DNA of 8,950 nucleotides, from contig JAPOPO010000402.1 of the NCBI GenBank assembly GCA_026712885.1, positions 1-8,950 on the forward strand, read 5' to 3'. Made by a program: the position numbers and the translations under genes. The notes beneath the pieces were generated by a model, which was given only the letters and a program-made list of their open reading frames with translations, made no database searches and had not been told where the DNA came from. Source of the DNA: Rhodospirillales bacterium. Its GTDB lineage: Bacteria > Pseudomonadota > Alphaproteobacteria > UBA828. Numbering within the stretch: position 1 is the stretch's first letter; every line of letters starts with the position of its first letter. Positions 1 through 6,811 of the stretch are shown here, piece after piece.

Positions 1-1
1 C

Positions 2-628
2 AGGCCCGAGGACTTCCGCATCAAGGCGCCAGATGGCGCAGGCGACACCGTGAAGGTCCAGTGCACCAACACGCGGGACGGCTCGCTGGAGACGCCGGGG
101 TCGGTCGAGACGCTGCGCGTGGTCGACGGCTTCGTCGAGGCGGATCCCGAGAACGGCATCAACAAGATCTGCATGATCGACCGGATCATGGGCACCGGCG
201 AGGTGGGCGTCGCCTTCGTCAAGGGATTTGGGATCAAGGAAGGCTGCATCGGCACCACCGCCAACGTCTTCAACCAGAACATCGTCCTGGTCGGCGCCTC
301 GGACGAGGACATGGCGGCGGCTGCCAACGAGACCATCAAGATGGACGGCGGCTTCATCGCGCTGCGCAATGGGGCGGTTGAGGCGTCACTGCCGACGCCG
401 CTCAACGGGCTCGCTTCCGACCTACCTTTCAATGATCTTTTCGACCGTCAATACAAGCTGATAGACGCTTGGCGTGACATGGGGTGCGAGCTCGAAACCC
501 CGCAGATGAACCTCGAATTCGTCTCCCTCGTCACCATCCCCTACTACCGCATCAGCACCAAGGGCCTCGCCTACATGACCCAGGACCGCTTCGAGCTGGC
601 GGAGCTCTTCGTCGACGAAGCGGCCTGA
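2..628 (+). CDS. Adenine deaminase-family amidohydrolase, C-terminal part (5' truncated by window edge)
   Basis: The frame is open from base 2 to a TGA at 626-628, giving 208 residues without the N-terminus. A GTG at 50 lies inside the gene and is not a credible start. The fragment matches the C-terminal domain of adenine deaminase (COG1001, adenine to hypoxanthine plus ammonia): a GTG.VGVAFVKGFG-like stretch (about residues 66-77 of the visible part), a DEDMA segment near 101-105, a GLASD motif and an IPYYRISTKGL-like ending. The metal-binding TIM-barrel half lies upstream and cannot be judged. Where the family, as I recall it, has STVAHDSHNI, this protein has TTANVFNQNI (about 85-94), so both histidines and the aspartate are absent. 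That argues for a paralogue with another substrate, possibly another cyclic amidine or amide, rather than a housekeeping adenine deaminase. It is followed after 7 bases by the next gene, so the two are probably co-transcribed and perhaps translationally coupled. Confidence 0.85.
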   Translation, partial: RPEDFRIKAPDGAGDTVKVQCTNTRDGSLETPGSVETLRVVDGFVEADPENGINKICMIDRIMGTGEVGVAFVKGFGIKEGCIGTTANVFNQNIVLVGASDEDMAAAANETIKMDGGFIALRNGAVEASLPTPLNGLASDLPFNDLFDRQYKLIDAWRDMGCELETPQMNLEFVSLVTIPYYRISTKGLAYMTQDRFELAELFVDEAA

Positions 629-635
629 GGCGGCC

Positions 636-1628
636 GTGACGCAGGGAGCGGAGGCGCAGCAGGGCGCAGCCCGCGCGCTCAGGCTCGGCGTGGTCGGCGC
701 GGGCCACTTCGGCCGCTATCACGCACAAAAATGTGCAGCGCTCGATGGCGCTCGCCTGATCGCGGTGGTCGATATCGACGAGGAGTGTGCTGCCGCCGTT
801 GCCGACCCGCTCGGCGCCGATGCCGCAACCGACCACCGCGCCCTCATCGGCCGGGTGGACGCCGCCTCGGTCGCCGTGCCGGCGGCGGCGCACTACGCGG
901 TGGTGAAGGATTTCCTGGACGCCGGCATCCACGTGCTGGTGGAGAAGCCCTTCACCGAGAGCGTGGCCTCCGCCCGGGAGCTCACGGCGCTGGCCGAGGC
1001 CAAGGGGCTGGTACTGCAGGTCGGCCTGATCGAGCGCTTCTCCGACGCGTTCCAGGCCATCGCTCCACGCATCGCCCGCCCGCTCTACATCGAATCGGTG
1101 CGGGTCAGCCCCTTCCCGCAGCGGAACACCGACGTGAGCGTGGTCCTCGACGTGATGATCCACGACATCGACATCATCCTGGCGCTGGTGGACGCCCCGG
1201 TGACCGAGATCGATGCCGTCGGCACGCCGGTGTTCTCCGCCAGCGAGGACATCGCCAACGCCCGGCTCAAGTTCGCCAACGGCTGCGTCGCCAACGTCAC
1301 CGCGAGCCGGGTCAGCCTGAAGACCGAGCGCACGCTTCGCATCTTTCAGCCCGACATGTACATCAAGGTCGACCACGGCGAGCGCAGCGTCAGTATCGCG
1401 CGCAAGAAGGACGGCGACGTGCCCGCGAGCATGGAGAGCGTGGCCCTGGAGCGCACGGACTTCGAGCAGGGCGACGCGCTCATGCGCGAGATCGAGTCCT
1501 TCGTGCGTACGGTGGAGACCGGCGGCATTCCGGCGGTGAGCGGCGCCGACGGCGTGCGCTCGCTGGAGGTCGCCCACCGCATCACCGCCAGCATGAGTGA
1601 GAACCGGGCGGCTTTGAATCTCCCCTGA
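636..1628 (+). CDS. Gfo/Idh/MocA oxidoreductase, GnnA-like (UDP-GlcNAc 3-dehydrogenase type)
   Basis: This 330-residue protein is an NAD(P)-dependent dehydrogenase. An N-terminal Rossmann fold has GVVGAGHFG (residues 18-26), followed by the family's EKP motif (103-105) in VLVEKPF. The C-terminal domain carries the catalytic-type histidine H176 in DVMIHDIDI. The stretches IANARLKFANGCVANVTASR and VSLKTERTLRIFQPD (about 206-240) closely resemble GnnA, which oxidises the 3-OH of UDP-GlcNAc for the diamino sugar of lipid A. GnnA normally sits between lpxA and lpxB or beside gnnB; none of these is here, so the substrate may be a related 3-hydroxy sugar or the gene may be a recruited copy. The GTG start at 636 is supported by GAGG (627-630) overlapping the upstream stop, suggesting coupled translation. 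Family assignment is firm; the precise substrate is not, so no symbol is given. Confidence 0.9.
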   Translation: MTQGAEAQQGAARALRLGVVGAGHFGRYHAQKCAALDGARLIAVVDIDEECAAAVADPLGADAATDHRALIGRVDAASVAVPAAAHYAVVKDFLDAGIHVLVEKPFTESVASARELTALAEAKGLVLQVGLIERFSDAFQAIAPRIARPLYIESVRVSPFPQRNTDVSVVLDVMIHDIDIILALVDAPVTEIDAVGTPVFSASEDIANARLKFANGCVANVTASRVSLKTERTLRIFQPDMYIKVDHGERSVSIARKKDGDVPASMESVALERTDFEQGDALMREIESFVRTVETGGIPAVSGADGVRSLEVAHRITASMSENRAALNLP

Positions 1629-1710
1629 CCTGCCTCCGCCTTGCGGCGCCCCTCGCGCAATTGATTCGACGCGCGGACCTGTGCTTCGATGCGCCGTCTT
1701 CAGTCACTAA

Positions 1711-1724
1711 CAAACGACCGTTTG
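1711..1724. promoter_or_regulatory. Candidate repressor operator: perfect palindrome CAAACG-AC-CGTTTG
   Basis: In the 104-base gap before the LLM pair, a perfect 6-base inverted repeat with a 2-base centre ends 8 bases before the preferred GTG start at 1733 and abuts the G-run that would act as ribosome binding site. The AAACG..CGTTT form resembles operators of TetR-family repressors, which is general knowledge rather than proof. No regulator gene lies in the window. The rest of the gap shows no convincing -35/-10 pair; TTGATT at 1661-1666 is followed only by weak -10 matches. It may mark the start of a separately regulated transcript for the LLM genes. Confidence 0.45.
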
Positions 1725-1732
1725 GGGGTCGC

Positions 1733-2770
1733 GTGGAATTCTGGCTTGGCCTATACGGGATGCAGAGCCCGCGCGTCCATCCGCGCTCGTGGGCCGGACT
1801 CTACGACGAGGTCGTCGAGCACGCGGTCTTCGCCGAAGAGGTCGGCTTCGACAGCTTCTGGCTGACCGAGCATCATTTTTGGTACGACGGCTATTGCCCC
1901 AACCTGCTGCCCGTGTTGGCCGCCATTGCGCGCCGCACGTCGAGCATCGGCATCGGCACCGGCTGCTCGCTGCTCGGCCTGCACGATCCGCTCCGCGATG
2001 CCGAAGACAAGGCTTCGCTCGACGTGCTCTCCAACGGCCGCCTCCTGCTCGGGCTTGCGCCCGGCTACCGGCCGGAGGAGTTCGAGGGCCTCGACATCGA
2101 GAAGAGGACCCGGGGCAAGCGCTTCTACGAGGCCGTCGAGGTGATGAAGAAGGCGTGGACGGGCGAGACCTTCTCCCACCACGGCGAGTTCTTCCACTAC
2201 GACGACCTGCGCCTCGATCCCGCCCCGCTGCAGAGGCCGCACCCGCCGATCTGGGTCGGCGCCAACCGAACCAAGCTGCAGGCAACCAACATCGGCAAGG
2301 CCGGATTGGGCTTCTGGGAAGGCCCGTCCATGAGCATCGAGCTCTTCGAGCGCAACGCCGGGATTTACAAGGAGGCCGCGCGCGCCGCCGGCCACCCCGA
2401 GAGCACCATCAAGTGCGGGCTCTTCCGCGACGTCTGCATCGCCGAGACGCAGGAAGAGGCGCTCCGCATCATGGATGAAGACCTGCTGCCGATGTACGAG
2501 GAGCAGTACGTGGCCTACGGCTACGTGCCCGAGGCCACCGGCAGCCGGCGCGAGATGCTCAGGCACCCGGTGTTCCAGGAGATCATCGAGGCGTCATTTG
2601 TCGGCACGCCCGATCAGATCATCCGCAAGATCGAGCGTTACCGCGAGACAGTCCACTTCGATCACTTCATGCCGCGCATCATGCACATCAGTCAAAAGAA
2701 GGAGCGCCTCTTCAGGCAGATGGAGCTGTTCGCCGAGCACGTGATTCCGCACTTCAGGGGCGCGTCATGA
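1733..2770 (+). CDS. LLM-class (luciferase-like) flavin-dependent oxidoreductase, first of a coupled pair
   Basis: From the GTG at 1733 the protein has 345 residues, the usual length for bacterial luciferase-like monooxygenases. It begins with MEFWLGLYGMQSP, the typical first beta strand of the family, so I prefer this start to the upstream in-frame TTG at 1661, whose 24 extra residues have no family character. Seen motifs: AEEVGFDSFWLTEHHF (about 34-49, including the adjacent histidines found in many luciferase-like proteins), a DVLSNGRLLLGLAPGY-like segment (97-112), and PHPPIWVGA (169-177) at a beta strand near the flavin site. Such enzymes use reduced FMN or F420 and oxygen to oxidise aldehydes, ketones, terpenes or heterocycles. 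No flavin reductase is encoded nearby, so reduced flavin would have to come from elsewhere. The gene overlaps the next by ATGA. The substrate is unknown. Confidence 0.92.
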   Translation: MEFWLGLYGMQSPRVHPRSWAGLYDEVVEHAVFAEEVGFDSFWLTEHHFWYDGYCPNLLPVLAAIARRTSSIGIGTGCSLLGLHDPLRDAEDKASLDVLSNGRLLLGLAPGYRPEEFEGLDIEKRTRGKRFYEAVEVMKKAWTGETFSHHGEFFHYDDLRLDPAPLQRPHPPIWVGANRTKLQATNIGKAGLGFWEGPSMSIELFERNAGIYKEAARAAGHPESTIKCGLFRDVCIAETQEEALRIMDEDLLPMYEEQYVAYGYVPEATGSRREMLRHPVFQEIIEASFVGTPDQIIRKIERYRETVHFDHFMPRIMHISQKKERLFRQMELFAEHVIPHFRGAS

Positions 2771-3864
2771 GGTCCGGGCTCTACTACGGTTGGGAGCTGA
2801 CGGGCGGCGGCGGGAGCCGCGCGGCGGCAGACCACTACGGCGAGATGATGGAGCAGATCGAGCTTGCCGATCATCTCGGCTTCGACACGGCGCTGATCGG
2901 CGAGAGCCACTTCGCGGACGGCGACCTGACGGGCTCGGTGGTCGACCTGCTCGGCGCGCTCGCGGGCTCCACCCGCTTCATCCGCCTCGGTTCGGCCGGC
3001 AAGGCGCTGGCGTTGCAGCACCCGGCGCGCACGGCTGAGGATTTCGCCGTCATCGACCTGCTGTCGAACGGCCGCGCCATCCTGGGCGCCGGCATCGGCG
3101 ACAGCGGGTCCGCGTTCGCCGCCTTCGGCGTGCCCTTCGGCGAGCGTCGCGCGCGCTTCGTGGAAGCGCTGGACTTCATCGCCAAGGCGTGGACCTCCGA
3201 CGCGTTCTCCTACGGCGGGCGCTTCACGCGCTTCCCGCGCAAGACGCCGGAGAACGCCGAGCGGCCCTTCACCCACGAGCCCTACGAGAAGCCCTTCAAG
3301 CTGCAGTGGCAGCGGGCCGGGCTGGAGCCGAAATATCTCGCTGTGACACCGCGGCCGGTGCAGATCCCGCATCCGCCCATCTGGGTCGAGGCGGGGGACG
3401 CAGAGGACGTGGCGCTGGCCGCACAGAACGGCTACGCCATCCTGCCGGCGCCGACGGCGAGCGATGCGCAGTTGATCGCCCTTTACCGCGCCTATGGCGA
3501 ACGCTTGGCCGCCGCCGGTCGCAGCCTCACCGAGGTCGAGCGTCCGGTGATCCGTGAGGTGTTCTGCGCGGAAACGCGGGACGAGGCCATCGCCATCGCC
3601 GGAGAGCCGCTGCGCGCGGTCTACGAACGCCATGCCCAAACCGGCGCCCTCGGCGAGGCAGAGACCTCACTGGATCGGCTGATGCAGGAGCGCTTCGTCC
3701 TAGGCGACCCCGACCAGGTGTTTGAGCGCTTCAAGACCCTGCAGCAGGAGGCCGGCATCAATCACGTGATCTGCCGCTTCCGCGTGCCGGGCATCGAGCA
3801 CGAGGCCGTGGTGCGCTCGCTCAGGCTCTATGCCGGCGAGGTGATCACCCGGCTCCGCTCCTGA
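2767..3864 (+). CDS. LLM-class flavin-dependent oxidoreductase, second of the pair
   Basis: The ATG at 2767 lies within the stop of the previous gene (ATGA), so translation is very likely coupled. The 365-residue protein has the same fold: LADHLGFDTALIGESHF (33-49), VIDLLSNGRAILGAGIGDSG (95-114) and IPHPPIWVEAG (200-210). The first enzyme has LTEHHF where this one has IGESHF, so one of the adjacent histidines is replaced by serine. Between the GRF strand (about 151) and PHPPIW (201) it is roughly 30 residues longer than its neighbour; the extra segment is rich in Pro, Glu and Lys and falls where LLM proteins often have substrate-loop insertions. The arrangement recalls luxAB-like pairs in which one subunit is catalytic, but two independent enzymes are equally possible. 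Substrate and cofactor (FMN or F420) are not evident. Confidence 0.9.
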   Translation: MRSGLYYGWELTGGGGSRAAADHYGEMMEQIELADHLGFDTALIGESHFADGDLTGSVVDLLGALAGSTRFIRLGSAGKALALQHPARTAEDFAVIDLLSNGRAILGAGIGDSGSAFAAFGVPFGERRARFVEALDFIAKAWTSDAFSYGGRFTRFPRKTPENAERPFTHEPYEKPFKLQWQRAGLEPKYLAVTPRPVQIPHPPIWVEAGDAEDVALAAQNGYAILPAPTASDAQLIALYRAYGERLAAAGRSLTEVERPVIREVFCAETRDEAIAIAGEPLRAVYERHAQTGALGEAETSLDRLMQERFVLGDPDQVFERFKTLQQEAGINHVICRFRVPGIEHEAVVRSLRLYAGEVITRLRS

Positions 3865-3889
3865 GCGACCAACCCCGACGAGTGCGCCC

Positions 3890-4579
3890 ATGAACGAGAA
3901 GCAGCTCGACACCGAGCTCCTGCCCTACCCCCTGCCCCCCTGGAAGCACCGCTTCCGCACCCTCAGCATCTTCTGCGAGGTGGACGAGGCGGCGCTCAGA
4001 CCCCGCGTGCCGGCGCCGCTGGAGCTCGCCACCAACATCGTGCAGATCACGGTCATGCACTTCGAGAGCACGGTGCCGACGCGCCCCTACTACGACAGCG
4101 CCGTGATCGCCCAGGTGCGCTACGGCGGCGAGATCGGCGGGCACTGGGGGCACGCCTTCACCAGCACCGATCAGGTGTGCTCGGGCACCCGCGAGCTCTG
4201 GGGCTTTCGCATGAAGCTCGCCTCCATGGAACTGCACGTCGACACGAACCGGATCTGGGGCTTCACCGAGCGCCTGGGCCGGCGCGTGATCGAGATCGAC
4301 ATGCGACCCACAGGCCGGGAATTCGAGCCGCTCAAAACCTTCCCCCGCCTCTTCGTGAAGGCATTGCCGGAGGCAGACTGCGCGGACGCGGTGAAGCGCC
4401 AGGTGGTTCAGCTCCCGGCGGAGACCGAGATCACGGAGACCGTCTGGGGCGAAGGCACGGTGCGCTTCGAGCCGAGCGGCGACGACCCCACTCACCTGCT
4501 GAAGCCAACCCGCATCCTCGGCGCGAGCCTGGTCTCCGGCAATCAGGTCCTGCCCTGGGGCGTCGTGCTCTCGGAGTAG
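3890..4579 (+). CDS. Acetoacetate decarboxylase-like protein with Met at the presumed Schiff-base lysine
   Basis: The 229-residue protein has the acetoacetate decarboxylase (ADC) layout: an N-terminal PxPPWKHR region, a central SGTRELWGF stretch (98-106) equal to the family's GRE..G, and a C-terminal LVSGNQVLPWGVVL strand. Classical ADC has PKK after this stretch, the first lysine being the imine-forming nucleophile. Here the sequence reads GFRMKLA, with M108 (codon 4211-4213) and K109, so the nucleophile position is Met and only the second lysine remains. It may act through K109, or belong to the ADC-like superfamily members that do other chemistry such as aldol or dehydration steps, or only bind ligand. 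The ATG is 25 bases after the previous stop with a weak GACGAG-like site, so it probably belongs to the same transcript as the LLM genes. It is the last + gene of the block and faces a convergent gene. Confidence 0.85.
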   Translation: MNEKQLDTELLPYPLPPWKHRFRTLSIFCEVDEAALRPRVPAPLELATNIVQITVMHFESTVPTRPYYDSAVIAQVRYGGEIGGHWGHAFTSTDQVCSGTRELWGFRMKLASMELHVDTNRIWGFTERLGRRVIEIDMRPTGREFEPLKTFPRLFVKALPEADCADAVKRQVVQLPAETEITETVWGEGTVRFEPSGDDPTHLLKPTRILGASLVSGNQVLPWGVVLSE

Positions 4580-4651
4580 CCCGCACGTCTCGCCAGGGTC
4601 GTGGTCCGCGCGGCGCTATCCGTGACCGTCGCGACGAATCCGGCTCAAGCG

Positions 4652-5677
4652 CTATCGTGCAGCGTTCATTCGCAGGGAAGCCAGCACCGGGTGATGGTCG
4701 GTATGGAGAAACCCGAGATCAATGGTCTCGACACGCTCGACGACCACGTTTGGCGAAACGAGAAATCCGTCGATGACGGTCACGTAGTTGACCCCCGCTT
4801 CATAGGGCCGATGCAGCGTGCGAACGCTGGGAACAGAGGGGTCAAGGCCGAGAGTCCATCCCTCGGGAACGATCTCGTGGGGGAAGTCGTGGATCCAGAA
4901 TAGATATTTCTCTTCGGTTCCATGAGGAAACGCCGTGTCGACCAGTCGCATGTTCCAATCGCCGCCGACCACCACATGCGCGCCACTTCGGTACGCGGCT
5001 TGTGCCAGTTCGAGCAGCGCCGAGACCTGTCTTGATCTGACATTTCCGCCGTCGTCGAATGCGGAGAGATGAATGTTCATGAGCACCCACTCGCGGCCGT
5101 CTTCGACCGGGATTCGGGTCACGAGAGCACCGTAATTCTTCCTGAGGATTCCGAAGCGAAAACCGGGCTCCTGCGGCAGGGGTTGCACGTCACACTGCAG
5201 GCCAGCCACGCGTGCGAGCGTCATCATTCCGTTGGAAAGATTGAAGGGCGGCGGCAGCATCCGCGTCGAGAAATCCTCCCAAAATGTGACGCTGTAGCCG
5301 TTCAACGCCCTCAGCACGCCCGCTTTGACATCGACTCCGCGTGTCAGGAAGCTCGCGGCAGCCATCTCCTGCAGGAGCACGAGGTCGGCATCCAGCCTCT
5401 CCAGTGTTTCGCCGATGGCGCCCGCCGCGGTGGTTATGCTGCGGCGGCCGAGAGCGCGCACGCTGCGCCCGCCATCGGCCACAAAGTCCGCACCTGCCCC
5501 CAGCGAACCGTAACCGATGTTCCACGTAACGATTTGCAATGCGGTGCCGGCCGGGCCTGCATGATCCGGACCGCTGAATGGGATGCTGCCATAACGCGGG
5601 GACTTGAGACGATTGACGAGGAATACGATACCGGCTGCTGTGCACAGCACGAGCAGGACCGCCACGGCCGCGATCAC
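4652..5677 (-). CDS. Membrane-anchored endonuclease/exonuclease/phosphatase (EEP) family protein
   Basis: This is a DNase I/inositol-phosphatase-fold protein of 341 residues from the GTG at 5677. EEP motifs appear in order: IVTWNIGYGS (N53), DADLVLLQE (metal-binding E104), LMNIHLSAF (H203), VVGGDWN (D240, N242), VIDGFLV (D303) and HTDHHPVLASL (D327, H328). All catalytic positions look intact. Residues 2-22 form one hydrophobic helix followed by NRLK, so the enzyme is probably anchored in the inner membrane with the catalytic domain outside the cytoplasm. The frame stays open upstream to 5863, but that extension is Arg/Cys-rich and lies inside the upstream gene; the GTG at 5677 overlaps that gene's TGA (GTGA) and follows a GGGAAG site. 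The substrate could be nucleic acid, a phospholipid headgroup or a sugar or inositol phosphate. Only the fold is certain. Confidence 0.85.
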   Translation of the reverse strand: MIAAVAVLLVLCTAAGIVFLVNRLKSPRYGSIPFSGPDHAGPAGTALQIVTWNIGYGSLGAGADFVADGGRSVRALGRRSITTAAGAIGETLERLDADLVLLQEMAAASFLTRGVDVKAGVLRALNGYSVTFWEDFSTRMLPPPFNLSNGMMTLARVAGLQCDVQPLPQEPGFRFGILRKNYGALVTRIPVEDGREWVLMNIHLSAFDDGGNVRSRQVSALLELAQAAYRSGAHVVVGGDWNMRLVDTAFPHGTEEKYLFWIHDFPHEIVPEGWTLGLDPSVPSVRTLHRPYEAGVNYVTVIDGFLVSPNVVVERVETIDLGFLHTDHHPVLASLRMNAAR

Positions 5678-6765
5678 AGCGATGATCTTCCCATCAGGTT
5701 GGGTAACCGGGAGGCCGCTTGCTGGGCGACACCCACCAGGATGACAAGAAACACAGCTTCGGACAGCAGAGCCCTGATGAATCCGCTGACTCCGCCTGCT
5801 GCGCTCACTTCTCTGTAGATCTCGGCGTACCGCATGTAGTGGCGGTGATCGGTGGCGGACCACTCCTGCAAGTGCGAGAGCGAGGCTGCGAGGCCGCGCG
5901 AGGCGACAGTCGCATGCAGGAAATAGCTGCCGAGCGATACTCCTAGAAGGACGATCACGGCAATCAGCGAAACAGTCGAGCTCAGCCGGCGCGCGCGGGC
6001 GCGATACGCGGTTGCGATCGGCGTCATCGAAACCAGCAGGCTCATCGCCATGACGTAGAGGAACACGAAGGCGATCGGCTCGACCTGGAGGAGCACTTCG
6101 CTCAGTAAATCGCGGAATGACAGATAAGCCCGCTCGACCGCGATGATGGCGTTCAGGTCGAACACGCCAGGCTGGATCCCAAGGAGCGCGTCGGCCTCAG
6201 CGACCAATTGCCGGGAGGCCGACGCGTTGATTTGCCAGTCGTTCCAGAATTGCAGAGCGACCTTGGCAAGCGAGAGGCCGCCCAGACCAAAGATCACACA
6301 CGAATACAGGTCGTAAACGCGATACGCTTTCCGCAACTGCTGACGCAGTTCTTCGCGGACCGTGTCGCCGTCATCTTTCGACAGATTGCGGCCGCCGATG
6401 GCGGCGATTTCGCGGGTGTCTGCACCCGCCTTAACCTCTCTTCGTGAGTAAAGACGAGCGCCCGCATAGACGCTACCGAACCAGAGGATGACCACGGCCA
6501 GCTCCGGACCGTCCGCGTGGTACAGGCTCGCGTCCTGGCACAAGACCATGACGATGAAGGCTCCGGCGATCACCATGGCGAGGACCGCAAGCTCGCCAAT
6601 TGCGCCGCTGATGCGCAGTTCCGATGACTCGCCGCCGATGCGGATCGAATGGCGTACGCGCCACAGGTCACCGCCGAACCAATAGCCGCCCAGCAGTGCG
6701 AGGACCGCTACGCCGGAAAGCCCCAGAGTCGGGACCACCTCATCCCATATCGAAACGGCGAACAC
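5674..6765 (-). CDS. Polytopic inner-membrane protein of unknown function
   Basis: A 363-residue protein that I do not recognise. Hydrophobic segments suggest about seven membrane helices, near residues 13-31, 56-76, 87-105, 153-173, 226-250, 262-284 and 328-349. Between helices 3 and 4 is a charged loop (about 107-150, KDDGDTVREELRQQLRKAYR). A second, acidic loop (about 175-225) lies between helices 4 and 5, and a His/Tyr/Trp-bearing loop (about 298-320, including TDHRHYMRYAEIYRE) precedes the last helix. No transporter, kinase or protease motif is visible. The start used is GTG at 6765; no clear ribosome binding site precedes it, so an alternative start is possible. Its stop overlaps the EEP gene start by GTGA, which argues that the two work together. 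Its GC content is visibly lower than that of the flanking metabolic genes. It follows the aminotransferase stop by 46 bases on the same strand. Confidence 0.75.
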   Translation of the reverse strand: MFAVSIWDEVVPTLGLSGVAVLALLGGYWFGGDLWRVRHSIRIGGESSELRISGAIGELAVLAMVIAGAFIVMVLCQDASLYHADGPELAVVILWFGSVYAGARLYSRREVKAGADTREIAAIGGRNLSKDDGDTVREELRQQLRKAYRVYDLYSCVIFGLGGLSLAKVALQFWNDWQINASASRQLVAEADALLGIQPGVFDLNAIIAVERAYLSFRDLLSEVLLQVEPIAFVFLYVMAMSLLVSMTPIATAYRARARRLSSTVSLIAVIVLLGVSLGSYFLHATVASRGLAASLSHLQEWSATDHRHYMRYAEIYREVSAAGGVSGFIRALLSEAVFLVILVGVAQQAASRLPNLMGRSSL

Positions 6766-6811
6766 GCGGCGCTACACTATCGAAGCGGTGGAACCCATCG
6801 GCGCAGCGTGT

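Noticed and set aside
552..1577. 341-codon open frame on - opposite the GnnA-like gene
   Set aside because: Low-complexity Arg/Gly/His/Val composition and no recognisable domain; explained by codon bias of the + strand gene.
1661..1732. TTG 1661 as start of the first LLM gene
   Set aside because: The 24 added residues lack family similarity, TTG has no ribosome binding site, and the GTG at 1733 begins exactly at the family's first strand.
2692..3639. 315-codon open frame on - opposite the second LLM gene
   Set aside because: Antisense shadow; the + strand gene is a clear LLM protein covering the whole stretch.
4580..4651. Possible bidirectional terminator between convergent genes
   Set aside because: The gap holds a 10-base palindrome CGTCGCGACG (4627-4636), but there is no loop and no T-tract on either strand, so a factor-independent terminator is not supported.
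4613..4656. Direct repeat GCGCTATC at 4613-4620 and 4649-4656, considered as an insertion-site duplication
   Set aside because: Eight bases, only 36 apart, with no matching copy at the other end of the low-GC block and no transposase or terminal inverted repeats; chance is sufficient.
5069..5818. 249-codon open frame on + opposite the EEP gene
   Set aside because: No domain features, while the - strand shows a full ordered set of EEP motifs.
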